Positions 38,748-47,508 of a stretch of 64,000 nucleotides of DNA are shown here, one piece after another. Source of the DNA: Lachnospiraceae bacterium (GTDB lineage: Bacteria > Bacillota > Clostridia > Lachnospirales > Lachnospiraceae). The first letter of the stretch is position 1. Every line of letters starts with the position of its first letter. Where the stretch lies: NCBI GenBank assembly GCA_024403235.1, contig JAKSSF010000010.1:1-64000 (forward strand), written 5' to 3'. Made by a program: the position numbers and the translations under genes. The notes beneath the pieces were generated by a model, which saw nothing but the letters and a program-made list of their open reading frames with translations, did no database searches and had not been told where the DNA came from.

Positions 38748-39655
38748 GCAAAAGAAATCTTATCCCCAAATTCATAATACAGCGTAGAGCCTAAAATCAA
38801 CACCGCTCCAATACAATCATAAAGCCCCATTGTTTCCCGTAAAATAACTGTAGATAAAATAATCGCAACCACCGGATCGATATAAGAAAACAATGCGGTG
38901 GTGCTGGCAGACAAGTCCTTCATAGCCGCAAAATATAAAGTATAACTAATGCCCGTATTTAAGATACCCACTACTAACAATAAAAGAATGGTAGTACCAC
39001 CAAAGGTTAAGGTGGAAACAGATTCCGTCACAAGACAGTAGGGTAAAATGGTGATAGCCGCCATACCAATCTGTGTCAGAGTTCGATCAAAGGAACTGAT
39101 ATCCTTCAAAAATTTATTCATCAAAATAACACAGGCATACAAGAGTGCTGCAGAAGTACCCAGTAAAATGCCTTTCAAATCTTTGGCGCCAATGCCTTCT
39201 CCTTGTAAAATACCGGAGAGAAATACCATACCTAATAATGCTGCAAGTACACAAAAGATTTGTTTTCCGGTCAGCTTTTCTTTTAATACAAAAGGCGTCA
39301 GCAAAAATACAAAAATAGGTTCCAAATAATAACACAATGTAGCCGTAGCAACCGTAGTATAGCGATAGGCTTCAAATAATAAAATCCAATTAGCCCCAAT
39401 AAATAAACCGGACACAGCCAATAAAACCAGATTTTTCCTGATTGCTGTCACATCCGGTTTTTTCTTTTGTAACAGACTAAAGAGAAGTATAAAAAGGGTA
39501 CCAATGATACCTCTTGCCAAAGCAATAATGCTGGAAGGTAAAGGGATGTATCGTACAAAAATCCCGATGGTACCAAAAATTGTCATAGCAATAGCCATTT
39601 GCAAAGTAGCCTGCTTTTGCATTCCCATGGAAGGGGAGAGGTTTTTATCTGTCAT
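38738..39655 (-). CDS. EamA/DMT-family transporter
   Basis: A 305-residue transporter with ten predicted helices in two EamA repeats (FGTIGIFVRYIPLPSSIIAL; LSASTTALFSYIDPVVAIIL). DMT carriers move many metabolites. Its start overlaps the end of the pyridoxal kinase gene by 11 bases, so the two are translated together. A role in vitamin B6 transport is possible but unproven. The RBS is AGGAG on the minus strand. Its 3' end runs into the copA terminator. Confidence 0.88.
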   Translation of the reverse strand: MTDKNLSPSMGMQKQATLQMAIAMTIFGTIGIFVRYIPLPSSIIALARGIIGTLFILLFSLLQKKKPDVTAIRKNLVLLAVSGLFIGANWILLFEAYRYTTVATATLCYYLEPIFVFLLTPFVLKEKLTGKQIFCVLAALLGMVFLSGILQGEGIGAKDLKGILLGTSAALLYACVILMNKFLKDISSFDRTLTQIGMAAITILPYCLVTESVSTLTFGGTTILLLLVVGILNTGISYTLYFAAMKDLSASTTALFSYIDPVVAIILSTVILRETMGLYDCIGAVLILGSTLYYEFGDKISFAKK

Positions 39656-40514
39656 GTACTTGTTCTCCTAATTTCCATAAATAGGCTTCAAAACCTACTC
39701 CATAATGGCGGTCCGTTTTTGCCGCTGTCGCTTCTTTGATAGGTGGCAGTAAAAAGTCTAAGGCAATGCGTGCCCCTTCCTCCAAAGGAATGTCTTTGGC
39801 TACACAACCTGCCAACACAGAAGCAAATAAATCTCCTGTGCCGGAAAAGCCAACGCCGGTATATTTTTCTTCTACCACATGAAAACGACCATCTCGTGGC
39901 ATCACCAGATTAGCCATATAGGTAGTATCTTCTTTTTTCCGTAAAATGCCTGTTACCACAATGGTCTGCAGTTTATGGGAGTGAGAAAAAAGAATGTTAC
40001 AAACTGTAGCAATTTTTTGAAAATAGGTTTCTTCCCCTGCAGAAGCAGTCAGTTCTTCAAAATCCACTTCAGCAAGCAAGCAAAGTTCGGTCAAATTGGG
40101 GGTAATCACCGTAGCCCGTCTGGTGAGAGAGCGAATCCCTTCAAAAAGTTCCGTAGTAATAAAAGGAAAGCTTTTTCCATGATCTCCCAAAATAGGATCT
40201 GCCAAATAAAAGGTATCTTGTATGAAAAATTTATCTAAAAAGTAATCTACATGCTTTACCTGAGCAATATTTCCTAAAAATCCGGAATATATGCCATCAA
40301 AGGTCTCGGAAAGGGAATACCAATGATTGGTAAATTCTTCCATTTCTGTTGTCAAATCTAATTGTACGCTGCCGGAAAACCCTGTTTGAGCAGACAAAAT
40401 AGAAGTGGGCAGGGCACAGGCCTGCACTCCCATAGCGGAAAGGACCGGAATGGCAGCAGCAAGGGAACATCGTCCCAGTCCGGATAAATCTTGAATCACA
40501 GCAATTTTTTTCAT
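39645..40514 (-). CDS. pdxY: pyridoxamine/pyridoxal kinase
   Basis: A 289-residue ribokinase-fold enzyme that phosphorylates vitamin B6 vitamers. The N-terminus KIAVIQDLSGLGRCSLAAAI and the substrate region LPTSILSAQTGFSG are those of the clostridial pyridoxamine kinase. The catalytic motif is GVGFSGTGDLFASVLAG, and ADPILGDHGKS is conserved. The choice between PdxY and PdxK naming is arbitrary. Overlap with the downstream DMT carrier suggests coupled salvage and transport. Confidence 0.9.
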   Translation of the reverse strand: MKKIAVIQDLSGLGRCSLAAAIPVLSAMGVQACALPTSILSAQTGFSGSVQLDLTTEMEEFTNHWYSLSETFDGIYSGFLGNIAQVKHVDYFLDKFFIQDTFYLADPILGDHGKSFPFITTELFEGIRSLTRRATVITPNLTELCLLAEVDFEELTASAGEETYFQKIATVCNILFSHSHKLQTIVVTGILRKKEDTTYMANLVMPRDGRFHVVEEKYTGVGFSGTGDLFASVLAGCVAKDIPLEEGARIALDFLLPPIKEATAAKTDRHYGVGFEAYLWKLGEQVHDR

Positions 40515-40583
40515 AAAAAATCTCTTTTCCTTTTTTCTACCTTAGTATTATACACACAAACTGTATTTCTACAAATATCTTTA

Positions 40584-40612
40584 TTGACGGAATTGCCATT
40601 TCAAAATAAAAT
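40584..40612 (+). promoter_or_regulatory. SigA-type promoter for the NlpA-like operon
   Basis: TTGACG, a 17-base spacer, then TAAAAT, about 26 bases before the ATG at 40638. Confidence 0.55.
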
Positions 40613-40637
40613 CAATTAGAAAGTAAAATTAGGGGAA

Positions 40638-41780
40638 ATGTTACCATATATGAACAGTTTTTGGAAATCATTATTGACACAGAAGAAAAATAGAGCGCTT
40701 TTAGGACTACTTTGCGCAGTAACATTTTTATCCGGCTGTGAAGCTATTCCCACTATGACAAAAAATGACGATCCTGTCATAGAAGAACCTAAAATGGCGA
40801 CTAATTGGAAAGCAACCGGGGCTCAGCTTGCCTGGGGAGATATGGAGGCTTTTCATATTCAAACCGGCGAGTTGGAAAGAGAGGAAGGCAGACAGGAACT
40901 GCAACAGGAAATGCTGGATGCCCTGGAGCAGGAGTTTGCCACCGAGCTTCCCATACAAGGAGAGAAAAAAGGCACCATTACAGTAGCAGCCACCCACTAT
41001 CCGGAAGGAGAAATTTTGCTGGAAGCCAGAAAGCTTTTGGCAGAAAAAGGTTGGGACTTGCAGGTGGAATGGGTGTCTGATTATATTGCAGCAAATGACA
41101 CCCTGTGGCAGGGAGAATTGGATGCTTGTTTTTATCAGCATAGTTTATTTCTTTTGGCATACAATGCAAAATTCGGAGCAGATTTACAAAATGTTGGCCC
41201 TGTATATTTTGAACCATTAGGTATTTACCCGGGACAAAAACAGTCCTTAGACAGACTGGCAGAATCGGATACAATACTTCTGCCGGCAGAACCTATGGAA
41301 CTTGCCAGAGCCCTGCGATTTTTAGAAGAACAGGGGCTGCTTGTGATAAAGGCTGGCGTAGGAAATGGTGCCACTTTGGAGGATATTATTGAAAATCCAA
41401 AGGAATTGCAGTTTGTATTACTTGGAAATCAGGCAAGAGCAGGGATTGAAAAAGAAGCAGCCTTTGCTTTACTGGGAACAGCCCAGGCAGTGGAAGTGGG
41501 GTATTCTGTTGTGAAAGACGCTTTGTTATTAGAAGATCAATACTCTCAGGGCGCCACTCACTACGGCATCATTTTAGTTTCCAGAGCAGATAATCATATG
41601 GAAGAGTCTGTGCTGGAATTGCAAAATGTATTGCATTCATCCACAATGAAAAAGTTTTTGACGGACCGATATAAAGGAGCACTTCGCTCTATGGATTTTT
41701 CTGCCGGAACGCTTTTACCAAAAGGGGAACAGGGGATAGAGGAAGGAAAAGAAGATACTGATGTACACGATGGAGAGTAG
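40638..41780 (+). CDS. NlpA/MetQ-type substrate-binding lipoprotein
   Basis: A 380-residue lipoprotein with signal peptide and lipobox LSGC (about residues 20-35). The C-terminal 250 residues follow the MetQ/NlpA fold: ITVAATHYPEGEILLEARKL, LDACFYQHSLFLLAYN, and VGPVYFEPLGIYPG. MetQ captures methionine for MetNI, but no MetN or MetI gene is nearby, and a 70-residue region between lipobox and domain is extra. So it is an orphan or serves another ligand. The last 20 bases overlap the thioesterase gene. Confidence 0.84.
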   Translation: MLPYMNSFWKSLLTQKKNRALLGLLCAVTFLSGCEAIPTMTKNDDPVIEEPKMATNWKATGAQLAWGDMEAFHIQTGELEREEGRQELQQEMLDALEQEFATELPIQGEKKGTITVAATHYPEGEILLEARKLLAEKGWDLQVEWVSDYIAANDTLWQGELDACFYQHSLFLLAYNAKFGADLQNVGPVYFEPLGIYPGQKQSLDRLAESDTILLPAEPMELARALRFLEEQGLLVIKAGVGNGATLEDIIENPKELQFVLLGNQARAGIEKEAAFALLGTAQAVEVGYSVVKDALLLEDQYSQGATHYGIILVSRADNHMEESVLELQNVLHSSTMKKFLTDRYKGALRSMDFSAGTLLPKGEQGIEEGKEDTDVHDGE

Positions 41781-42465
41781 GGTACGCTTTTCGGAAAGCG
41801 ACGCCAACGACCGGTTAACCTTACCGGCCATTATTGATTATTTTCAAGATTGTTCTACATTCCAGTCTGAGGATTTGGGACTGGGATTAAAGTTTTTAAG
41901 AGAACAGCATTTGACCTGGGTAATGTCTGCCTGGCAATTGGAGATTTCAGAGTATCCCAAAATGGGAGAGAAAATTGCCGTTCGCACTTTTCCTTATGAT
42001 TTTAAAGGGTGTTTTGGCTTCCGTAATTTTATGTTGGACAAAGCAGACGGAACCAGAGTGGTGAAGGCCAATTCTTTGTGGACGCTCATGAATTTACAGG
42101 AAATGATGCCCCACAGACCTACACCGGAAATGTATGAAAAATTCGTTCTGGAAGAAAAGCTTCCCATGAATTATTTGCCCAGAAAAATTGCCATGCCTGC
42201 TGAAATGGAAATCCAGGAAAGCTTTTTTATCAAAAAGCAGCACTTGGATTCTAACGGACATGTGAACAATGGACAGTATGTAAAACTGGCTGCCCAATAT
42301 TTACCGGAAAATGAAACAATCCACGGATTGCGGGTAGAATATAAGAAGCAGGCTATGTTGGGAGACGAAATTACCCCCAGAGTGCATAAAGAAGAGGGCA
42401 TTTGTATTGTCAATTTAGGCATGGCAGATGGCACTCCCTATATGGTGGCGGAGTTTCGCGTATAG
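41761..42465 (+). CDS. acyl-ACP thioesterase family protein
   Basis: A 234-residue double-hotdog thioesterase of the FatA/FatB-related bacterial type. It has the first repeat motif RVRFSESDANDRLTLPAII and the second LDSNGHVNNGQYVKL, where the Asn and His are the catalytic set in the family. It hydrolyses acyl carrier protein thioesters to free fatty acids. The start lies within the NlpA-like gene. Two ATGs 9 bases apart are possible. Confidence 0.9.
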   Translation: MYTMESRVRFSESDANDRLTLPAIIDYFQDCSTFQSEDLGLGLKFLREQHLTWVMSAWQLEISEYPKMGEKIAVRTFPYDFKGCFGFRNFMLDKADGTRVVKANSLWTLMNLQEMMPHRPTPEMYEKFVLEEKLPMNYLPRKIAMPAEMEIQESFFIKKQHLDSNGHVNNGQYVKLAAQYLPENETIHGLRVEYKKQAMLGDEITPRVHKEEGICIVNLGMADGTPYMVAEFRV

Positions 42466-42504
42466 CAGAATACTTAAAAAAATCTCTTACAAGAGGAGAA
42501 AGAA

Positions 42505-43344
42505 ATGCTTTTACTTGGAGAAAAACAAACCTTACAGGTCATAAAACGAGTAGATTTTGGGGTATATTTAAAAGATCCGAAAGAGGCCTCCAATGAGGAA
42601 CGGGTGTTGTTACCCATCAAACAGGTACCAAAAGAATGTAAAATCGGAGATTTGCTTTCCGTATTTTTATATAAGGATTCTAAGGACCGTTTAATCGCCA
42701 CTACGAAAGAGCCTACCTTGACTTTACATCAAGTAAAGCCGTTGCAGGTAGCTCAAACCGGAAAAATTGGGGCTTTTTTGAACTGGGGCTTGGAAAAGGA
42801 TTTATTATTGCCCTTCAAAGAGCAGACCAAGCGTGTCAATCCGGGAGAAGAATGCCTGGTGGCTTTATATATCGATAAAAGTGAGCGTCTTTGTGCCACT
42901 ATGAAGGTATACCATTATTTGGAAACAAACAGCCCTTACGAAAAGGAACAACGGGTAGAAGGTCGTGTATATGAAATCAGTGATAATTTTGGTGCCTTTG
43001 TGGCAATCGACAATCGCTATTCCGGCTGCATACCCAAAAAGGAGTTGTACGGGGATGTAAAGGTAGGAGATTGGATCAGTGCCCGCATTATTGAAGTCAG
43101 AGAAGATGGAAAGTTGACTTTGTCTGTACGGGAAAAAGCCTATTTGCAAATCGAAACGGACGCCAAAAAAATCCTTTCTATTATCGAAGAATTTGACGGA
43201 GTTTTACCTTTCAACGACAAAGCCTCTCCGGAAGTGATTAAAAGAGAAACCGGCATGAGTAAAAACGAATTTAAGCGTGCCGTAGGAAACCTATTAAAAG
43301 CAAAGAAGATTGTAATTACAGAAAAGGCTATTCGCCTTGTGTAG
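42505..43344 (+). CDS. CvfB-like S1 RNA-binding protein
   Basis: A 279-residue protein with repeated S1-like OB folds (KRVDFGVYLKDPKEASNEER; VAQTGKIGAFLNWGLEKDLL; EGRVYEISDNFGAFVAIDNR) and a C-terminal winged helix (VIKRETGMSKNEFKRAVGNL). This is the CvfB/YitL layout. CvfB affects virulence and RNA metabolism in Staphylococcus. The RBS AGAGGAG is 7 bases from ATG. Confidence 0.9.
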   Translation: MLLLGEKQTLQVIKRVDFGVYLKDPKEASNEERVLLPIKQVPKECKIGDLLSVFLYKDSKDRLIATTKEPTLTLHQVKPLQVAQTGKIGAFLNWGLEKDLLLPFKEQTKRVNPGEECLVALYIDKSERLCATMKVYHYLETNSPYEKEQRVEGRVYEISDNFGAFVAIDNRYSGCIPKKELYGDVKVGDWISARIIEVREDGKLTLSVREKAYLQIETDAKKILSIIEEFDGVLPFNDKASPEVIKRETGMSKNEFKRAVGNLLKAKKIVITEKAIRLV

Positions 43345-43368
43345 AAAGCTTTTTTAAGGATAGAAGAT

Positions 43369-44310
43369 ATGAAACATGGAAGAGCCAGCCTGCGGGCCAA
43401 CCGACTTTTTTTAAGCATTATTATTTTTCATCTGATCAGCACAGTGTTTTTTAGCCTGGTACCGGCAGAAATTAGTCTGGATGTAAACCTGGTATTGGGA
43501 GAATTGATGCTGTTAGTGCCTACCATTTTGTTTTTGGTGTTTGGCGAAGAGAAGGTAAGTCTGGATGCATTGGGATTTCGAAAAATCAAATGGAGTACAT
43601 TTTTTCTGACTGTCCTCTATGTGTTTTTGCTGGAACCCTTGATTATTGCAGTGAATGCCATCAGTATGCTGTTTGTAGACAATACAGTGTTAGAAGCCAG
43701 CGATATGATTTTAGAGGTGCCTTATGTAAGAGCCTTTTTTTATATAGCCATCTTTGCCCCCTTTGTGGAAGAAATGATTTTTAGGGGAATTTTGTTTCAG
43801 GACTATAAAAAAGACGGTTCCACTTGGGGAGCAGTGATACTTTCTGCTGTTGCTTTTTCTTTCATGCATATGAATTTTAACCAGGCAGCCTATGCTTTTG
43901 TGATTGGTGTAGCCTTTGCCCTATTAATGGTTGCAACAGGTAGCCTTTGGCCTAGTATTTTAGGACATTTCCTGATTAATGGCAGTACTACCGTGGAGCT
44001 GTTTTTATCCAAGTGGCTGGATCCGGGGGCTTTAGAACAGGTGGATGTTAGTCCTAATAGTTTATATCTTACCATTGGCATTTACAGTGGCATTGCCTTA
44101 TTTACCACCTGCCTTGCCTGGCTGGTATTACGAGCCATTGCCAAGAAAGAAGGCAGAAGTGAAATCCTGTCACAGATGAGAGACAAGGGAGAAGATCCTA
44201 AAAAGAGGATCAGTTTTTCTTTGATTTTAAGTTGGTGTATTTGCTTAATTTATATGACTGCAATAGCAGGAATGATGTATTTATTAAAGAAAAATGGAAT
44301 AGAGTTTTAA
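43369..44310 (+). CDS. CPBP-family intramembrane metalloprotease
   Basis: A 313-residue polytopic protein of the CPBP/Abi (Rce1-type) family. Catalytic motifs in order are FVEEMIFRGILFQ (EExxxR), FSFMHMNFNQ and ILGHFLING. Eight or so membrane helices. Family roles range from prenyl-protein processing to bacteriocin immunity. It is the last gene of the NlpA-like operon, before a strong terminator. Confidence 0.88.
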   Translation: MKHGRASLRANRLFLSIIIFHLISTVFFSLVPAEISLDVNLVLGELMLLVPTILFLVFGEEKVSLDALGFRKIKWSTFFLTVLYVFLLEPLIIAVNAISMLFVDNTVLEASDMILEVPYVRAFFYIAIFAPFVEEMIFRGILFQDYKKDGSTWGAVILSAVAFSFMHMNFNQAAYAFVIGVAFALLMVATGSLWPSILGHFLINGSTTVELFLSKWLDPGALEQVDVSPNSLYLTIGIYSGIALFTTCLAWLVLRAIAKKEGRSEILSQMRDKGEDPKKRISFSLILSWCICLIYMTAIAGMMYLLKKNGIEF

Positions 44311-44316
44311 AAAAGG

Positions 44317-44344
44317 AACAGCCCTGATGACTCAGGGCTGTTTT
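44317..44344. terminator. bidirectional terminator
   Basis: An 11-bp stem, AACAGCCCTGA with TCAGGGCTGTT, loop TGAC, flanked by A and T runs. It separates the CPBP gene from the convergent yjfB. Confidence 0.9.
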
Positions 44345-44348
44345 CCGC

Positions 44349-44540
44349 TTATACTCGTAAATCAATATTGGAACCAATAGAAGGGTTTACAGAGCGTTCC
44401 ATTGCTGCGGAATCAATCATAGCAGCGATGTTTGCACCCATCTGCTCATTGGATTCCATTGCTTTACTAAGTACTGCGGTACCTACATTTTGCAGCACAT
44501 TATTTTGTGCCATGCTCATAGATAAACTTGCAATATCCAT
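44349..44540 (-). CDS. yjfB: YjfB-family putative motility protein
   Basis: A 63-residue protein of the YjfB family: MDIASLSMSMAQNNVLQNVG followed by TAVLSKAMESNE and a methionine-rich MIDSAAMERSVNPSIGSNID. The family is tied to motility in Bacilli and Clostridia, with no known activity. The minus-strand RBS is GGAGGG. A sequence TCCGAAAT at 44565-44572 (minus) resembles the -10 element seen upstream of the flagellin block. Confidence 0.8.
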   Translation of the reverse strand: MDIASLSMSMAQNNVLQNVGTAVLSKAMESNEQMGANIAAMIDSAAMERSVNPSIGSNIDLRV

Positions 44541-44607
44541 AGCTTTTCCCTCCTATCTTTTTGTATTTCGGAAGAAAAATGGAAAAACTGTATAGAACTT
44601 GCCAAAA

Positions 44608-44636
44608 TAGACAATGGGGAACAGATTTGCTATACT
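44608..44636 (+). promoter_or_regulatory. SigA-type promoter for the WecG/TagA-like gene
   Basis: TAGACA, a 17-base spacer, then TATACT, 57 bases before the ATG at 44693. Confidence 0.55.
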
Positions 44637-44692
44637 TTGTTCCAGAATTGGATGAAACATATTCTTACCTTAGGAGTTCCAAGGAGATACCT

Positions 44693-45355
44693 ATGAAAAT
44701 GAAGCTTTTAGGGATTTCCCTTCAATATATGGATGTGAAGGGAGCCTTGAAAAAAACCGATAGCTTTTTAAAAACCGGTAGTTTGAAAAAAATTGCCTAT
44801 ATTTCTGCAAAAAAGTTGGTGGAAGCCTCTGAATCAGAAGACCAAAAGAGATGGCTTGAAAAAATGGATCTGATTGTTTGTGAAGACATTGAGGTGTATA
44901 AAGCTGCCAATTTATGGAATAAAAGCAGAGCCAAGGCAGTAGAAGAAATGGAATATCTGCAGGCTGTTTTAAAGCGCATGGTAAAAAATGAGTATGGGGT
45001 ATTTCTTTTGTCTGATACCCGGGAAAATCTGGTGCTTTTGGAAGAAAAGCTTCGTACCTATCAGCCCGATCTTTTGGTGGTGGGGAAATGTGCTACCGAC
45101 CAATATGAGACAAATATGGACAGTATGATCAATGCCATGAACCTGGCAGCACCGAAAGCCATTTTGTCTAAATTGCCATATCCCTTAGGATTGGATTTGA
45201 TGGATCAGTATCATAATTTCCTAAACAGTTCTATCTGGATTTCTCTTCCGGAAGGGCTGGAATTGCAGAAAAAATCAACCCTTGGTAAGAAAATGAGCCA
45301 GTGGTTGTATCATTGGACTTTCCGAAAAAAAATCAGTAAATTTGACGAAAAATAA
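44693..45355 (+). CDS. diverged WecG/TagA/CpsF-like protein
   Basis: A 220-residue protein with the overall order of the WecG/TagA glycosyltransferase fold: LKKIAYISAKKLVEAS, DLIVCEDIEVYKAA, EYGVFLLSDTRENLVLLEEK, and a late SSIWISLPEGLEL. The family motifs PDGxGV and PKQE are replaced (CEDIEV; SKLPYPLGLD), so catalysis is doubtful. The ATG at 44693 has AAGGAG upstream; a longer in-frame version would overlap the promoter. It stands alone between terminators, divergent from yjfB. Confidence 0.62.
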   Translation: MKMKLLGISLQYMDVKGALKKTDSFLKTGSLKKIAYISAKKLVEASESEDQKRWLEKMDLIVCEDIEVYKAANLWNKSRAKAVEEMEYLQAVLKRMVKNEYGVFLLSDTRENLVLLEEKLRTYQPDLLVVGKCATDQYETNMDSMINAMNLAAPKAILSKLPYPLGLDLMDQYHNFLNSSIWISLPEGLELQKKSTLGKKMSQWLYHWTFRKKISKFDEK

Positions 45356-45408
45356 AGACAGTTCTGAGAAAAAGACGCTAAAAAGTCTTTTCAGGGCTGT
45401 CTTTTTTT
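45354..45408 (+). terminator. terminator after the WecG/TagA-like gene
   Basis: A two-part stem: AGACAG with CTGTCT outside, and CTGAGAAAAAGAC with GTCTTTTCAG inside, followed by a T run. Confidence 0.85.
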
Positions 45409-45556
45409 AATTTTTTATCAAAAAGTGACAAAAAAAGTGTAAAAAACTATCGAGAAGTGTAGATTTATTTGTTATTTTCGTATAAGATGGTAATCGGATA
45501 GTTTTGTGCCATATTGGTAAAAAGTTACAAAAGGGGTGGTCTATTGACCAAGAATG

Positions 45557-45627
45557 TGTCAAGTTTTCTATGAAAACTTGACATGCAGCGTCATCGCTTG
45601 CCGAAGGCAACTTTAAATGCGATGGCG
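45557..45627 (+). promoter_or_regulatory. two structured hairpins in the leader of the second CdaR-type gene
   Basis: The 294 bases between genes carry a terminator, then AT-rich sequence, then two hairpins. The first is TGTCAAGTTTT with AAAACTTGACA, loop CTATG (11 bp, perfect). The second is CGTCATCGC with GCGATGGCG (one G-T) enclosing a small TTGCC-GAA-GGCAA stem. The RBS AAAGGAG follows 10 bases later. No T run follows either stem. Confidence 0.55.
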
Positions 45628-45649
45628 TTCTAATAAAGGAGAAGGGTAT

Positions 45650-46741
45650 ATGATTTCAAATCAGATTTTACAAAACACCATTGATGGGTTGAAGGCCATC
45701 AGTCGTGTGGATTTTGCAGTAGTGGACAGTGAGGGGAAGATTCTGGCAACTACTGTATCTGACATTATGGAGGCTGCTAAAGCGGCCATAGATTTTGCAA
45801 AATCTCCGGCAGAAAGTCAGGAGGTGGCAGGATCTCAATATTTTAAGATTTACGATGACCAGCAGTTGGAGTATATCCTAATTGCACAAGGCGCTGGGGA
45901 AGACCTTCATATGATTGGGAAAATGGTGGTTTTCCAAATCCATAATTTGTTGGTTGCCTACAAGGAAAGATTCGACAAAGATAATTTTATCAAGAACCTT
46001 TTATTAGATAATTTCTTATTGGTAGATATTTACAGCCGTGCCAAAAAATTACGGGTTCGCACCGATTCCCGTCGTGTTACTATGATTATTGAATGTGATG
46101 ATGGCAGTAAGGAAAGTAATATTTTAGAAATTTTACGCAGCAACTTTGCAGTTGGCAACCAGGATTTTATTACTGCGGTAGATGAGCATGATGTTATCGT
46201 GGTAAAGGAACTAGGGGATAACGAAGGGAATACAGATATCGATAAGGTTGCCACTTCCTATAAAACAGTTTTGGAAAAAGAGGGCATTCTGGGTGTCAAG
46301 ATTGCATATGGTACTATCATACAGGAAATCAAAGAAGTAAGTCGTTCCTACAAGGAAGCAAAAATGGCTATGGATGTAGGAAAGATTTTCTATGAGGATA
46401 GGGAGATTGTAGCTTATTCAGAATTGGGTATCGGCCGTTTGATTTATCAGTTGCCTATTCCTCTTTGTAAAATGTTTATTCGTGAGATTTTCGGCGGAAA
46501 AGATCCGGAAGAATTTGATGAAGAAACTTTAACTACTATTGATAAGTTTTTTGAGAATAGCTTGAATGTATCAGAAACCTCCAGACAGTTGTTTATCCAT
46601 CGAAATACCTTAGTATATCGTTTGGATAAATTGCAGAAATCTACCGGTCTGGATTTGCGCATTTTTGATGATGCCATTACATTTATGATTGCCATGATGG
46701 TAGTCAAATATATGAAATATATGGAAAACCTTGAATATTAG
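45650..46741 (+). CDS. CdaR/PucR-type transcriptional regulator, copy 2
   Basis: A 363-residue paralogue of the regulator at 21492. The start MISNQILQNTIDGLKAISRV and the HTH_30 region (FFENSLNVSETSRQLFIHRN) match closely, while the central part differs. The ATG at 45650 has AAAGGAG upstream; a start 33 bases earlier would fall in the hairpin. It is followed at 32 bases by ftsE, but the promoter for ftsE is unclear. The ligand is unknown. Confidence 0.86.
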   Translation: MISNQILQNTIDGLKAISRVDFAVVDSEGKILATTVSDIMEAAKAAIDFAKSPAESQEVAGSQYFKIYDDQQLEYILIAQGAGEDLHMIGKMVVFQIHNLLVAYKERFDKDNFIKNLLLDNFLLVDIYSRAKKLRVRTDSRRVTMIIECDDGSKESNILEILRSNFAVGNQDFITAVDEHDVIVVKELGDNEGNTDIDKVATSYKTVLEKEGILGVKIAYGTIIQEIKEVSRSYKEAKMAMDVGKIFYEDREIVAYSELGIGRLIYQLPIPLCKMFIREIFGGKDPEEFDEETLTTIDKFFENSLNVSETSRQLFIHRNTLVYRLDKLQKSTGLDLRIFDDAITFMIAMMVVKYMKYMENLEY

Positions 46742-46773
46742 TATTGGTAAAGTAGTAGAAAGGAAAGAAAACT

Positions 46774-47508
46774 GTGGGTTTATTTAGAAAATCACATACG
46801 AAAAAAATGCCTGAAAATGACATAATTGTAATGAAGGATGTTACCAAAACCTATTCCACAGGCGCACCTGCACTAGATGGAATTGATTTAACCATACATA
46901 AAGGAGAGTTTGTCTTTATTGTAGGGGATAATGGATCCGGAAAGACAACTCTGATTAAATTATTGCTTCATGAGCTATTGCCTACCAGCGGTGAAATCTA
47001 TGTTAATGGTCAGGATATTACTCGCTTGAGAAGCAGGCAGATTCCCATCTATCGAAGAAATTTGGGTGTTGTATTCCAGGATTTCCGATTGCTTAAGGAT
47101 CGAAATGTATATGAAAATGTTGCCTTTGCACAGAGAATCATTCAGGTGCCGGGCCGTTTGATTAAGAAAAATGTACCCAATGTACTTTCTTTGGTAGGTT
47201 TAGCCGGAAAATATAAAGCAAAACCCAAACAGTTATCCGGTGGAGAGCAACAAAGAGTGGCTATCGCAAGAGCCTTAATCAATCGTCCCCCGATTCTTTT
47301 GGCAGACGAGCCTACCGGTAATTTGGATCCCAAGATTAGTTGGGAAATTATGAAATTATTAGAGCAGATTAACCAAAAGGGTACAACAGTTATTGTAGTT
47401 ACCCATAACAAGGAAATCGTAAATGAAATGCAAAAGCGTGTTATTACCATGCGTAAGGGCGTTATTGTAAGCGATGAGGAAAAGGGTGGTTATATCGATG
47501 AAGATTAG
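46774..47508 (+). CDS. ftsE: cell division ATP-binding protein FtsE
   Basis: A 244-residue ABC ATPase. Walker A is VGDNGSGKTTL, the signature is LSGGEQQRVAIARAL, and Walker B with the D-loop is ILLADEPTGNLDP. FtsE with FtsX controls peptidoglycan hydrolases at the septum. The start is GTG with AAAGGAAAG upstream, and ftsX starts within its end. Extra residues 1-15 precede the usual start. Confidence 0.95.
   Translation: MGLFRKSHTKKMPENDIIVMKDVTKTYSTGAPALDGIDLTIHKGEFVFIVGDNGSGKTTLIKLLLHELLPTSGEIYVNGQDITRLRSRQIPIYRRNLGVVFQDFRLLKDRNVYENVAFAQRIIQVPGRLIKKNVPNVLSLVGLAGKYKAKPKQLSGGEQQRVAIARALINRPPILLADEPTGNLDPKISWEIMKLLEQINQKGTTVIVVTHNKEIVNEMQKRVITMRKGVIVSDEEKGGYIDED

Noticed and set aside
44565..44580. 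Sigma-28 promoter for yjfB on the minus strand
   Set aside because: The -10 word TCCGAAAT is present but no TAAA lies at the right distance, so it is not listed as a feature.
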